DNA of 64,000 bases from an uncultured Paracoccaceae bacterium (GTDB lineage: Bacteria; Pseudomonadota; Alphaproteobacteria; Rhodobacterales; Rhodobacteraceae): NCBI GenBank assembly GCA_947501355.1, contig CANMVA010000001.1:62001-126000 (forward strand). The letters are read 5' to 3'. Position 1 is the first letter of the stretch. Each line of letters starts with the position of its first letter. Shown here in pieces: positions 1 to 9,062 of this stretch. The notes under the pieces were generated by a model. The model was not told the origin of the DNA. It searched no databases and saw nothing but the letters and a program-made list of their open reading frames with translations. The position numbers and the translations under genes were made by a program.

Positions 1-1
1 C

Positions 2-994
2 CTCATCATCAACGAATTTGGCGATCTGGGCGTGGATGGTGACATTCTGAAGGGCTGCGGGGATGAGACCTGCACCGAGGATGACGTGATGGAGCTGTCA
101 AACGGCTGCATCTGCTGTACCGTGGCTGATGATTTCATCCCGACGATGGAGAAGTTGCTGGACCGGGAAACACCGCCTGATCACATCGTGATCGAGACAT
201 CAGGGTTGGCGCTGCCGCAACCTTTGGTGCGCGCGTTCAACTGGCCGGGGATTTCGACGAAAGTGACGGTGGATGGCGTGGTCACAGTGGTCGATGGCAA
301 GGCTGTAACGGAGGGACGGTTCGCTCATAACGTCGCTGCGGTGGATGCGCAGCGGGCGATGGACGAAAATCTGGATCACGAGACGCCTTTATCGGAGTTG
401 TTTGAGGATCAGGTCGCCTGTGCGGACATGATCGTGGTCAACAAGTCGGACTTGCTGGGCGAAGACGAAGCGGGTGCTTTGGTTGGCCGTTTGAAGGGCG
501 AGGCGCGCGAGGGCGTTCAGGTCGTGAAGACCGCGATGGGGCGGATGCCGGTGGACGTTCTGCTGGGTCAAGGCGTGGGTGCCGAGGGCGATCTGGAAAG
601 CCGTCACGAGGTGCATCATAACCACCATCACCATGACGATGACGATGACGACCATCACCATGACGGGGACGATCATCATCACCACCACGATCACGCGCAT
701 GAGCATGGCCATGACGAGTTCGAGAGCTTCGTCGTCACCCGCTCTGAGGTGGCCAACCCCAAGGCGTTTGCCGAGCAGATCGCGGACGTGATCCGCGCGC
801 ATGACATCTTGCGCCTCAAGGGGTTTGTGGCCGTTGAAGGCAAGCCGATGCGCCTGACGGTGCAGGCTGTTGGGCCGCGGGTCGACAGCTATTTCGATCA
901 GCCGTTCGGCACCGCGCCGCGTCAGACGCGGCTTGTCGTGATCGGGCAATCCGGTCTGGACCGCGCGGCGATTGAGGCGGCTCTGGCAGCATGA
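2..994 (+). CDS. cobW: CobW-family GTPase, cobalamin biosynthesis (5' truncated by window)
   Basis: P-loop GTPase of the COG0523/CobW family, thought to deliver cobalt to or assist the cobaltochelatase. The reading frame is open to the window edge, so the Walker A loop is missing. Visible are the INEFGDLG segment, the CICC metal-binding motif (nt about 110-121), the NKSD guanine-specificity motif and the C-terminal CobW domain. A metal-binding loop at nt 605-718 holds 19 His and 11 Asp in 38 residues. Its stop overlaps the next start (ATGA), and cobN and cobO follow, which supports cobW over other COG0523 paralogues such as zinc chaperones. Confidence 0.9.
   Translation, partial: LIINEFGDLGVDGDILKGCGDETCTEDDVMELSNGCICCTVADDFIPTMEKLLDRETPPDHIVIETSGLALPQPLVRAFNWPGISTKVTVDGVVTVVDGKAVTEGRFAHNVAAVDAQRAMDENLDHETPLSELFEDQVACADMIVVNKSDLLGEDEAGALVGRLKGEAREGVQVVKTAMGRMPVDVLLGQGVGAEGDLESRHEVHHNHHHHDDDDDDHHHDGDDHHHHHDHAHEHGHDEFESFVVTRSEVANPKAFAEQIADVIRAHDILRLKGFVAVEGKPMRLTVQAVGPRVDSYFDQPFGTAPRQTRLVVIGQSGLDRAAIEAALAA
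605..718 (+). repeat. His/Asp-rich low-complexity metal-binding tract inside CobW
   Basis: 38 codons built almost only from CAT/CAC and GAC/GAT, encoding 19 His and 11 Asp with a central run of six Asp. It lies between the GTPase domain and the CobW C-terminal domain, where CobW/HypB-type metallochaperones often carry His-rich loops. Probably a cobalt or nickel/zinc storage or delivery loop (inference). The repetitive codons are prone to length change by slippage. Confidence 0.85.
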
Positions 995-1440
995 AAATCG
1001 CCGTTGAAGACCCGCTGACAGAGGATGCTTTGGGGTTGATCGAAGGCTCCGAAGCGGCACTGCGCGCAGTCTATACCCCGGACGAATGCTTTGCCTATTC
1101 GCCCAAGGAATTGGCGGCCCCGAACGTGCGTTTTTACTTGGCGCGCAACGGTCAAGGCGCGCCGATGGGCTGCGTCGCGGCAGCGGATATGGGCACCTAT
1201 GTCGAGGTGAAACGCTTGTTCGTTAGCCCCGAAGCGCAGGGCACCGGCTTGGGCCGCGCACTGATGGCGCATCTGGAGGCAGACGCGAAAGCGGCGGGTC
1301 ACACCCTCGTTCGGTTGGAGACGGGCGATCTGCTGGTCTCAGCTTGCGCGCTTTATGAACGGATCGGCTACATGCGGCGCGGACCGTTCGGTGACTACGA
1401 AGAGGCCGAGGCAAGCACATTCATGGAAAAGGCGCTGTAG
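991..1440 (+). CDS. GNAT-family N-acetyltransferase embedded in the cobalamin operon
   Basis: 149-residue single-domain GNAT acetyltransferase. The acetyl-CoA pyrophosphate-binding signature QGTGLG lies at residues 83-88, followed by helix ALMAHLEADAKAAG, and the C-terminal segment ALYERIGYMRRGPFGDY is typical of the family. It starts inside the cobW stop codon (ATGA) and its own stop is immediately followed by the cobN ATG, so it is translated with cobalamin genes. The substrate is unknown; nothing in the protein ties it to cobalamin, and position is the only clue. Confidence 0.85.
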   Translation: MKIAVEDPLTEDALGLIEGSEAALRAVYTPDECFAYSPKELAAPNVRFYLARNGQGAPMGCVAAADMGTYVEVKRLFVSPEAQGTGLGRALMAHLEADAKAAGHTLVRLETGDLLVSACALYERIGYMRRGPFGDYEEAEASTFMEKAL

Positions 1441-4400
1441 ATGCACCTTCTGGCCGCCACGCCCGGTGTGATTGATGATGGATCGGAACCGGTTGATCTG
1501 GGGCAGACGCCTGCGGATGTCGTGGTGATTTCGGCAGCCGATACGGAGTTGGCGGCGCTGTCGGAGGCGCGCTCCGAGATGGAGGGCGCGCCGACGCTGC
1601 GGCTGGCCTCGATGATGCATTTGCAGCACCCTATGTCTGTCGATTTGCACATCGAGGCATGCGCTGCGAAATCCCGTTTGGTGATCGTGCGTGCCTTGGG
1701 CGGCGCGGGCTATTGGCGCTACGGGGTGGAGCAATACGCGGCGCATTTGCATGAGGCAGGTGTGCCGTTGGCGCTCTTGCCCGGCGACGACAAGCCGGAC
1801 CCCGAATTGCGGGAACTCTCTACGGTTTCGAGCGAGGATTACGACGCGCTGTGGGCCTATCTGGTGGAAGGCGGGCCAGAGAACGCGGCGAATTTCCTGC
1901 GCTATTCCAAGGTGATGCTCGATGGGGGAGAGGCGCCGATGGCGGCCTCTCCGCTGTTGCGGGCAGGCGTCTATTGGCCGGGCGCGGGGGTGGCCGACAT
2001 CGCGGCGGCTCAGGAAGCGTGGGCCGAGGGCGCGCCTGTCGTGCCGCTGGTCTTTTACCGCGCGCTTGTGCAGGGCGCGGGGCTGAACCCGGTGAACCGG
2101 TTGGTGAAGGCGCTCTTGCGCGACGGGTTGAACCCGCTGCCGATCTTCGTGGCGTCCTTGAAGGACCCGGTGAGTGTCGCGACATTGGAGCGGTTGTTCG
2201 TGGCGGCACTGCCGTCTGTCATCCTGAACTGCACCAGTTTCGCGGTCGGCTCTGCCCATGGCGACGACGGCCCCGCGAACCCGCTGGTGATGGACGCGGC
2301 GCGAGATGCGCCCGTGTTTCAGGTCGTGTTTTCGGGGTCTTCCGAGGCCGCGTGGGACGAGGGCCTAACCGGCCTGTCGGCCCGCGATATCGCGATGAAC
2401 GTGGCGCTGCCCGAGGTCGATGGCCGCGTGCTGACCCGCGCGGTCAGCTTCAAGGGCGAAGCGTTTTTCGACGAAGCCACCGAGTGCCCCATCGCCACCT
2501 ACCGCGCGCGCGGCGACCGGATTGCGTTTGTCTCGGCTTTGACGAAACGCTGGGCCGGGTTGCGTGCGAAAACGGCGGCGAAGCGCAAAGTCGCGCTGGT
2601 CTTGGCGAACTACCCCAATAAGGATGGACGCCTTGCGAACGGTGTCGGCTTGGACACGCCTGCAGCAACGGTGCATGTGCTGGGGCTGCTGCGTGAAGCC
2701 GGGTATCACATTGCAAATGCGCCCGCAGACAGCGCCGCTTTGATGGAACAGGTGATGGCCGGGCCGACGAACTGGCTCACGGACCGCGCGTCGAAATCGG
2801 GAGGCGTGACGTTGCCGTTGGAGGCCTACAAGGCCGCATTCGACGCCCTGCCATGGGACGTCAAATCGCGCATCACGGACCGCTGGGGTGCGCCCGAAGC
2901 GGACCCGTTTTTCGATGGCAAAGGCTTCAAACTAAGCGTGCTGGAATATGGCAATGCCGTCGTCGGCATCCAACCCGCGCGCGGCTATAATATCGACCCG
3001 ACGGACACCTATCACTCGCCCGATCTGGTCCCCCCGCACAATTATCTGGCCTTCTACATTTGGCTGCGCGAGGCCTATGGTGCGGATGCGATTGTGCATA
3101 TGGGCAAACATGGGAACCTCGAATGGCTGCCGGGAAAATCTGTTTCGCTATCAGAGACTTGCATTCCCGAAGCCGTTCTTGGCCCAATGCCGCATATCTA
3201 CCCGTTCATCGTGAATGACCCCGGCGAGGGCACGCAAGCCAAGCGCCGCGCCCAAGCTGTGATCATCGACCACCTGACCCCGCCCCTGACGCGGGCTGAA
3301 AGCTATGGACCACTCCGCGATCTCGAAGCTCTGGTGGACGAGTACTATGAGGCGGCGGGCGTGGATCCGCGTCGGATTGAGCACCTGCGGCGAGAGATTC
3401 TGTCTCTGTCGGATGTCACCGGGTTGGCCGCTGATGTCGGCATGTCTGGTTCAGATGAAGAGGCCGATCTGGCCAAGCTGGACGCCTATTTGTGCGAGTT
3501 GAAAGAGGCGCAGATCAGGGACGGGTTGCATGTGTTCGGGCAATCGCCAGAGGGGCGTTTGCAGCGCGATCTGGTGCAGGCCTTGCTACGGGTGCCGCGC
3601 GGAGATGGGCGCGGTGCGGATGCCTCGCTGATGCGCGTTTTGGCGGCGGATTTGGGGTTGGAGTTCGATCCGCTAGATTGCGATATGGCCGCCCCTTGGG
3701 ACGGCGCGCGGCCTGATGTTTTGGAAGGCGTCAGCTCCGATGCTTGGCGCTCAACCGGGGATACGGTTGAGCGGTTGGAACTGCTCAGCTCAGCTTTGCT
3801 GGACGGGCACGAAGCTCCGGGAGCTGCCTCCAAAGCCGTTCTGGAGCATGCGAAAACCGTGGTGGTTCCGACCGTTTCGGCTTGCGGCGTTGAGGAAGGC
3901 AAAGGCCTGCTGACCGCGCTGGATGGCCGGTTCGTGCCCCCCGCCCCCTCCGGCGCGCCGACGCGCGGGCGGCTCGATGTGCTGCCCACGGGGCGCAACT
4001 TTTATTCGGTCGATAGTCGCGCCGTGCCGACGCCGACGGCTTGGGCACTGGGATGGAAGTCTGCCAATCTACTCATTGAGAAACACTTGCAAACCCACGG
4101 AGATTGGCCCCGCGCGATGCTGCTGACGGCCTGGGGCACGGCGAATATGCGCACGGGCGGCGATGATATCGCGCAATGCCTGGCACTCATGGGCGTGAAG
4201 CCGAAATGGGACAGCGCGAACCGTCGTGTGACCGGGTTCGAGGTGCTACCACAAAGCGTATTGGGGCGGCCCCGCGTGGACGTGACCTTGCGTGTGTCGG
4301 GCTTTTTCCGCGACGCGTTTCCACAGCAAATGGCGCTAGTGGATAGCGCCGCGCACGCTGTGATGGCAATGGATGAACCTGCCGATCTGAACCCTGCGAA

Positions 4401-5154
4401 AGCCGCCGGAGGCGCGCCGCACCGCGTGTTCGGCTCAAAGCCCGGCGCTTACGGCGCGGGCCTGCAAGCAATGATCGACGAGCGTCTGTGGGCAAGCAAG
4501 GCAGACCTTGCCGAGGCCTATCTGGAATGGGGCAGCTACGCGTATGGCAAGGACAGCGACGGCGCCCGCGCGCGGGGCGCTTTCGAGGCACGGTTGGGTC
4601 AGGTTGAGGCGATTGTTCAGAACCAGGACAACCGCGAGCATGATCTGCTGGACAGTGACGACTACTACCAGTTCGAAGGGGGCGCCGCGGCGGCGGTGGC
4701 CACTCTGCAAGGGCAAGATCGCCCCGTTTACCATAACGACCATTCCCGCCCCGAGCGCCCCGTGATCCGCACGCTGGATGACGAGATTGGTCGCGTCGTG
4801 CGCTCCCGCGTTGTGAACCCCAAATGGATCGAAGGCGTCAAACGGCACGGCTATAAAGGCGCGTTCGAGATGGCGGCGACGGTCGATTATCTCTTTGCCT
4901 TTGCAGCCACGACCGGTGCCGTCAAGAACCACCATTTCGATCTGGTTGAAGAGGCCTTTTTGGCCGATGACGCCACGCGCGATTTCATCGAAGAGGTCAA
5001 CGCCCCGGCCCTGAAAGAGATCGCCGAGCGGCTGGCCGAAGCCATTGACCGCGGGCTCTGGACCCCTCGCTCAAACTCCGCCCGCGCCCGGATCGCAGCC
5101 CTTGCAAAGGACGCGAAACCGATGAACCCTACACCTGAGGAGGCCAGAACATGA
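1441..5154 (+). CDS. cobN: Cobaltochelatase subunit CobN
   Basis: Large catalytic subunit (1237 aa, usual size for the family) of the aerobic ATP-dependent cobaltochelatase CobNST, which inserts Co2+ into hydrogenobyrinic acid a,c-diamide. Family-typical segments include the central GIQPARGYNIDPTDTYHSPDL and HMGKHGNLEWLPGKS stretches and the C-terminal NREHDLLDSDDYYQFEGG region. It starts directly after the acetyltransferase stop with no spacer. CobS and CobT are not in the window and must be encoded elsewhere. The C-terminus overlaps cobO by 4 nt. Confidence 0.96.
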   Translation: MHLLAATPGVIDDGSEPVDLGQTPADVVVISAADTELAALSEARSEMEGAPTLRLASMMHLQHPMSVDLHIEACAAKSRLVIVRALGGAGYWRYGVEQYAAHLHEAGVPLALLPGDDKPDPELRELSTVSSEDYDALWAYLVEGGPENAANFLRYSKVMLDGGEAPMAASPLLRAGVYWPGAGVADIAAAQEAWAEGAPVVPLVFYRALVQGAGLNPVNRLVKALLRDGLNPLPIFVASLKDPVSVATLERLFVAALPSVILNCTSFAVGSAHGDDGPANPLVMDAARDAPVFQVVFSGSSEAAWDEGLTGLSARDIAMNVALPEVDGRVLTRAVSFKGEAFFDEATECPIATYRARGDRIAFVSALTKRWAGLRAKTAAKRKVALVLANYPNKDGRLANGVGLDTPAATVHVLGLLREAGYHIANAPADSAALMEQVMAGPTNWLTDRASKSGGVTLPLEAYKAAFDALPWDVKSRITDRWGAPEADPFFDGKGFKLSVLEYGNAVVGIQPARGYNIDPTDTYHSPDLVPPHNYLAFYIWLREAYGADAIVHMGKHGNLEWLPGKSVSLSETCIPEAVLGPMPHIYPFIVNDPGEGTQAKRRAQAVIIDHLTPPLTRAESYGPLRDLEALVDEYYEAAGVDPRRIEHLRREILSLSDVTGLAADVGMSGSDEEADLAKLDAYLCELKEAQIRDGLHVFGQSPEGRLQRDLVQALLRVPRGDGRGADASLMRVLAADLGLEFDPLDCDMAAPWDGARPDVLEGVSSDAWRSTGDTVERLELLSSALLDGHEAPGAASKAVLEHAKTVVVPTVSACGVEEGKGLLTALDGRFVPPAPSGAPTRGRLDVLPTGRNFYSVDSRAVPTPTAWALGWKSANLLIEKHLQTHGDWPRAMLLTAWGTANMRTGGDDIAQCLALMGVKPKWDSANRRVTGFEVLPQSVLGRPRVDVTLRVSGFFRDAFPQQMALVDSAAHAVMAMDEPADLNPAKAAGGAPHRVFGSKPGAYGAGLQAMIDERLWASKADLAEAYLEWGSYAYGKDSDGARARGAFEARLGQVEAIVQNQDNREHDLLDSDDYYQFEGGAAAAVATLQGQDRPVYHNDHSRPERPVIRTLDDEIGRVVRSRVVNPKWIEGVKRHGYKGAFEMAATVDYLFAFAATTGAVKNHHFDLVEEAFLADDATRDFIEEVNAPALKEIAERLAEAIDRGLWTPRSNSARARIAALAKDAKPMNPTPEEART

Positions 5155-5765
5155 CCGATGATGCAGACCTGGAACGCCACTCCATGAAGATGGCCAAGAA
5201 GAAGGCCGCGCGTGACAAGATCATGGCGACCAAGACCGACGAGAAGGGTCTGGTGATCGTGCACACCGGCAAGGGCAAAGGCAAAAGCTCTGCCGCATTC
5301 GGGATGATTTTCCGCTGCATCGCACATGACATGAAATGCGCCGTCGTGCAGTTCATCAAGGGCGGGATGAGCACCGGGGAGCGTGATCTGATCCTGGGCA
5401 AGTTCAGCGATACCTGCAGCTTTCACACCATGGGCGAGGGCTTCACGTGGGAGACCCAGGATAAAGCCCGCGACACCGAAATGGCGCAGGCGGCCTGGGC
5501 GAGAGCCAAGGAGTTGATCCGCGATGAAAGCCACAAGATGGTGCTGCTGGACGAGATCAACATCGCCCTGCGCTACGACTATATCGATATCAATGAGGTG
5601 GTCGAATTCCTCACGACTGAAAAACCGCATATGACCCACGTCGTTCTGACCGGTCGCAACGCCAAGGACGAGCTCATCGAGATCGCCGATCTAGTGACCG
5701 AGATGGAGCTGGTCAAACACCCATTCCGATCCGGAATCAAAGCGCAGATCGGGGTCGAGTTCTAG
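5151..5765 (+). CDS. cobO: Cob(I)yrinic acid a,c-diamide adenosyltransferase (CobO/BtuR)
   Basis: Transfers the 5'-deoxyadenosyl group from ATP to cob(I)yrinic acid a,c-diamide, giving the adenosylated corrin. 204 aa, normal for CobO. The P-loop HTGKGKGKSS lies at residues 38-47, and the family segments VVQFIKGG, WETQDKARD and VLLDEINIAL follow. The N-terminal lysine-rich extension (KMAKKKAARDKI) is usual for proteobacterial CobO. It is translationally coupled to cobN by an ATGA overlap and appears to be the last gene of the operon. Confidence 0.96.
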   Translation: MTDDADLERHSMKMAKKKAARDKIMATKTDEKGLVIVHTGKGKGKSSAAFGMIFRCIAHDMKCAVVQFIKGGMSTGERDLILGKFSDTCSFHTMGEGFTWETQDKARDTEMAQAAWARAKELIRDESHKMVLLDEINIALRYDYIDINEVVEFLTTEKPHMTHVVLTGRNAKDELIEIADLVTEMELVKHPFRSGIKAQIGVEF

Positions 5766-5768
5766 GTT

Positions 5769-5843
5769 TCATCTTTGCATAAATATCCAAAATTCTGCGG
5801 CTAAACCGGGCGTTGCGGTGGATATTTTAACAAAGGTGAAAGT
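5769..5843. repeat. Two inverted copies of the dispersed CTTCTTTTGTGC-AAATA-CTCC repeat
   Basis: A plus-orientation copy (ATCTTTGCATAAATATCC, 5771-5788) and a minus-orientation copy (GGATATTTTAACAAAGGTG, 5820-5838) sit back to back in the 234-bp gap after cobO. Both are diverged members of the family seen at 14704, 17357, 25942, 28554, 39301, 58119 and 60955-61037. The rest of the gap, up to the TPP-enzyme stop, holds nothing else that I recognise. Confidence 0.6.
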
Positions 5844-5986
5844 AGAATCGTTGCACAAGAACGGCGCGGTACAGGCTGGGAAGCCGATGACCGCCAAAGG
5901 TGAAACCTTTTGGTTTCTTATACTTCGGGGGAACTACGGGTGTCCCCCGAAGGACTCTTCAGGCGGAAAACGGAGGCGCGCGTTAA

Positions 5987-6005
5987 CCTTAATGGAGCAT
6001 TAAGG
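5987..6005. terminator. Short perfect hairpin over the stop codon of the TPP-enzyme gene
   Basis: CCTTAATG-gag-CATTAAGG, an 8-bp perfect stem with a 3-nt loop, overlaps the minus-strand stop at 6000-6002. It also reads TTAA-N7-TTAA, but its 3'-end position makes a termination or mRNA-end role more likely than an operator. There is no U-run, so the terminator call is weak. Confidence 0.35.
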
Positions 6006-7646
6006 CTTGGCGACGGCGGCGCGGGTTTGGCTTAGCGTCGCGCCGGTCGACAAGGCTTCGGGATCGAGGCGCAATTCGATTATCGCCAGCGACGTCGCGG
6101 CGCGGGCTTTTGAGAGGACGGCGGAGAAGTCGGCTGTTTTGGTCACGGTAAAACCATCACCTCCGTAAGACCTCGCGAGCGCGGCGTAGTCTGGATTGAA
6201 CAGCGCCGTTCCGCTGACGCGGGCCGGATAGGTCTTTTCCTGATGCATCCGGATCGTGCCGTATTGGCCATTGTTGCAGATGATGAAAATGACCTTCGCG
6301 CCCTGTTGGGCAGCAGTTGAAAGCTCATTCAGGGTCATCTGAAAACAGCCGTCACCGGCCAGGCAAACCACCGTTCGGTCCGGGTATTCAAGCGCCGCGG
6401 AAATGGCAGCGGGCGTGCCATATCCCATGCTGCCCGAAGTGGGAGCCAGTTGGGTCTGGACGCCTTTGTAGCAGAAGTATCGATGCAGGAAGGCGGCGTA
6501 GTTGCCGGCGCCATTTGTCACGATCGCATCCTCTGGAAGGGCTTCGGACAGGTGGGCGATGACCTGCTCCAGCTGGACATCTCCGGGGGTCGGTTTGGGG
6601 GTTCGCCATGCCTCATACTCGGCGCGCATCGCAGCGGTGAGATCCGCCGCGATGGGGCCAGATTTGATCTGCGCAAGCGCTTCGATCATCGCAGGTGCGG
6701 GCGCGTTTACCGCCAGTGTGGGCGCGTAGACGCGGCCCAACTCGTCGGGATCCGCATGAACATGTATCAGCGTTTTGCCATGCCCCGCGGGGTCAAGCAG
6801 CGTGTAGCCCTGGGTCGCGATATCGCCCAGACGGGTGCCGAGTGCGAGGATGCAATCGGCGGCTTGCAGGCGTTTTGCAAGGGTCGGGTTCAGGCCGACA
6901 TTCAGGTCGCCACAAAAGTTCGGGTGCCGGTTGTCGAGGTAGTCCTGACGCCGGAACGTGGTGACCACGGGAAGGGCTGCGGCCTCTGCGAAGGCCGCGA
7001 GGGCCGCACTAGCGGGCGCGGTCCAAAGCGGGCCGCCGACGATGACCATGGGGGACGTCGCCGCTTTCAGCGCCTCCATGATCGTTTGCGCCGACGTGGA
7101 TAAATCGGGCGACACAGGGGTCGACAGAGTCGCATCCGGTACATCTGCCTTTGCGCTCAACATGTCTTCAGGCAGCGCCAGAACGACCGGACCCGGACGC
7201 CCGGACATCGCAACCGAGAACGCGCGGCTGATGTATTCGGGCAGGCGCTCCGTGTCGTCGACCTCCGCCACCCATTTGGCGAGCGGGGCAAACATGGCGC
7301 GGTAGTCCACCTCCTGAAACGCCTCCCGGTCGCGATGGCCGCGCGCGATCTGGCCGACGAACATCACCATCGGCGTGCTGTCCTGCCGCGCGATATGGAT
7401 GCCGCTTGAGGCGTTTGTCGCCCCCGGACCGCGGGTCACGAACGCAACACCGGGCGTGTTGGTCAGCTTGCCATACGCCTCTGCCATCATTGCGGCCCCG
7501 CCCTCGTGGCGGCAGACGATATTGTCGATCCCGCTGTCATAAAGCCCATCAAGGGCGGCCAGAAAACTCTCTCCCGGCACAGAGAAGACACGCCGCACAC
7601 CCAGAATTTTCAGCTGATCCGCAAGGATCTGTCCACCGTGGCGCAT
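6000..7646 (-). CDS. Thiamine-pyrophosphate enzyme, acetolactate synthase large-subunit-like
   Basis: 548-residue TPP-dependent enzyme with the three-domain layout of acetolactate synthase/pyruvate oxidase. The catalytic Glu lies in CRHEGGAA (about residue 48). The central PFAM-M-type domain carries LGTRLGD, and the TPP/Mg motif GDG...NN appears as CLAGDGCFQ followed by CNNGQYG. It probably decarboxylates a 2-oxo acid. No ilvN regulatory subunit is adjacent, and the standard ilvBN pair would be elsewhere, so a catabolic or substrate-unknown paralogue is more likely than the biosynthetic enzyme. It is a single gene on this strand, divergent from the FMN reductase. Confidence 0.85.
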   Translation of the reverse strand: MRHGGQILADQLKILGVRRVFSVPGESFLAALDGLYDSGIDNIVCRHEGGAAMMAEAYGKLTNTPGVAFVTRGPGATNASSGIHIARQDSTPMVMFVGQIARGHRDREAFQEVDYRAMFAPLAKWVAEVDDTERLPEYISRAFSVAMSGRPGPVVLALPEDMLSAKADVPDATLSTPVSPDLSTSAQTIMEALKAATSPMVIVGGPLWTAPASAALAAFAEAAALPVVTTFRRQDYLDNRHPNFCGDLNVGLNPTLAKRLQAADCILALGTRLGDIATQGYTLLDPAGHGKTLIHVHADPDELGRVYAPTLAVNAPAPAMIEALAQIKSGPIAADLTAAMRAEYEAWRTPKPTPGDVQLEQVIAHLSEALPEDAIVTNGAGNYAAFLHRYFCYKGVQTQLAPTSGSMGYGTPAAISAALEYPDRTVVCLAGDGCFQMTLNELSTAAQQGAKVIFIICNNGQYGTIRMHQEKTYPARVSGTALFNPDYAALARSYGGDGFTVTKTADFSAVLSKARAATSLAIIELRLDPEALSTGATLSQTRAAVAKP

Positions 7647-7748
7647 CCTGGCCTCCTGTCTTTTTTTGGCACCTTGGGGGAAACACCCCTTTGCGGCAAG
7701 GGGTGCGGTGCTAGGTTAGCTCCAAACCGCGATCGGAAAGGAATTAAG

Positions 7749-8282
7749 ATGAATTTGTTGGGTATTTCAGGGTCCCTTCGCAAGGAGGCGACGAACCGCA
7801 AGCTGCTGGGCGAAGCGCAGCGGATGTTTGCGCCGGACAGTTATGTCGAGGCCGACTTGACCCTGCCGCTCTATGATGGCGATCTTGAAGGGGCGGAAGG
7901 TATTCCAGAGGCCGTTACACGCCTTGCGGATCAGATCTCGGGCGCGGATGCCATCGTCATCTCCACACCGGAATACAACCAGTCCATCTCGGGTGTTTTG
8001 AAGAACGCGCTGGATTGGGTGAGCCGGGTAGATGGGAGCCCATGGGCCGACAAACCCGTCGCGATTATGTCCGCGGCGGCCGGGCGCGCAGGGGGCGCGC
8101 GGGCGCAATATGCGTTGCGATTGTGCATGCAACCCTTCCGGCCCCGCATCCTGCAAGGGCCGGAAGTGATGGTCGCGGCCAGCCACAAGGAATTTGACGA
8201 GAACGGTCGTCTGAAGGGCGAGATGTATAACAAGCTCTTGCAAGAGCTGATGGACGCTTTGAAGACCGAAGCCGAGCGCTAA
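7749..8282 (+). CDS. NAD(P)H-dependent FMN reductase, flavodoxin fold
   Basis: 177-residue flavoprotein of the NADPH-dependent FMN reductase (SsuE/ChrR-like) family. It shows the phosphate-binding loop GISGSLRKEATNRKL at the N-terminus and the STPEYNQSISGVLKNALDW motif near residues 76-94. I chose ATG 7749 because AAAGGA lies 6 nt upstream and homologues begin with MNLLGISGS; the frame is open further upstream but that part is unlike the family. Likely reduces FMN, quinones or metal oxyanions. The following hydratase-like gene begins 3 nt after its stop, so the two are probably co-transcribed. Confidence 0.88.
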   Translation: MNLLGISGSLRKEATNRKLLGEAQRMFAPDSYVEADLTLPLYDGDLEGAEGIPEAVTRLADQISGADAIVISTPEYNQSISGVLKNALDWVSRVDGSPWADKPVAIMSAAAGRAGGARAQYALRLCMQPFRPRILQGPEVMVAASHKEFDENGRLKGEMYNKLLQELMDALKTEAER

Positions 8283-8285
8283 GCT

Positions 8286-9062
8286 GTGCTGATCCTGCGC
8301 GATCAGATGGACTCCGCGCGGGCAGAGGCGTTGCGGATCACGCTTGGTCTGCCCGTGCAGATCAAGGCGGGGGCGGCGCTGCCGCCCTTCTTTCATCAGG
8401 CCTATTTCTGGGACGCCCAACCGGCAGACGCGTTGGGTGCGGACGGGCATCCACAGGTCGGTGGACTGATCCCGGATATGGGTCTGCCGCGCCGGATGTG
8501 GGCCGGAGGGCGGCTGGAATCTCACGCGCCTTTGCGCTGTGGCGTGCCTGCGGAAAAGCGGTCGAACTGCATCTCGGCTGAGCGGAAAGAGGGGCGGAGT
8601 GGGCCGTTGGCTTTGGTACAGTTGCGCCATGAGATTTGGCAGGACGGCATGCTTTGCGTGACCGATCGTCAGGATCTGGTCTATCGGGAAGCGCATGACC
8701 CGACGCAGCCTGCACACGTGGCTCCCGTCACCGAAGATGCGACACCCGGAGAGGCCTTGCAGTTCTCCCCGACGCTTCTTTTTCGGTATTCGGCGTTAAC
8801 CTTTAACGGCCACCGGATTCACTATGATCGTGATTATGCAACAGAGGCCGAAGGCTATGACGGGCTTGTCGTGCACGGCCCACTTTTGGCGCAGCGTTTG
8901 ATGTTGGCAGCAGCAAAAGCCTTGCCAGCGATGTCATGGTTTTCGTTCCGCGCCACGGCACCGTTGATGGACTTTGAAACGGCGGAGCTGGTTTGGACCG
9001 GTGCGTCAGGCTTCATTCGCGGGCCGGAACAGCGGCTCTGCATGGTGGCGGAAGCAGGCTAG
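8286..9062 (+). CDS. MaoC/FAS1-like hydratase, mesaconyl-C4-CoA hydratase type
   Basis: 258 aa. The N-terminal half resembles the FAS1-like dehydratase domain (GGLIPDMGLPRRMWAGGRLE, FHQAYFW) and the C-terminal half a hot-dog MaoC dehydratase (SPTLLFRYSALTFNGHRIHYDRDYA, then VVHGPLLAQRLM). This combination is typical of mesaconyl-C4-CoA hydratase and HTD2-like hydratases acting on short CoA esters. The actual substrate is not determined by sequence. A GTG at 8286 is used here; ATG 8307 is an alternative. The stop overlaps the convergent oxidoreductase stop (shared CTAG). Confidence 0.78.
   Translation: MLILRDQMDSARAEALRITLGLPVQIKAGAALPPFFHQAYFWDAQPADALGADGHPQVGGLIPDMGLPRRMWAGGRLESHAPLRCGVPAEKRSNCISAERKEGRSGPLALVQLRHEIWQDGMLCVTDRQDLVYREAHDPTQPAHVAPVTEDATPGEALQFSPTLLFRYSALTFNGHRIHYDRDYATEAEGYDGLVVHGPLLAQRLMLAAAKALPAMSWFSFRATAPLMDFETAELVWTGASGFIRGPEQRLCMVAEAG

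Noticed and set aside
579-791. Frame with long Met/Thr/Ile repeats opposite the CobW His-rich loop
   Set aside because: It is a shadow of the CAT/GAC repeats read in another frame.
5818-6003. 61-codon plus-strand frame after cobO
   Set aside because: It begins in an inverted repeat copy, ends over the stop of the opposite gene, and its product has no protein-like pattern.
5989-6003. TTAA-N7-TTAA as a CtrA box
   Set aside because: It is the loop-stem of a hairpin at the 3' end of a gene, not in a promoter.
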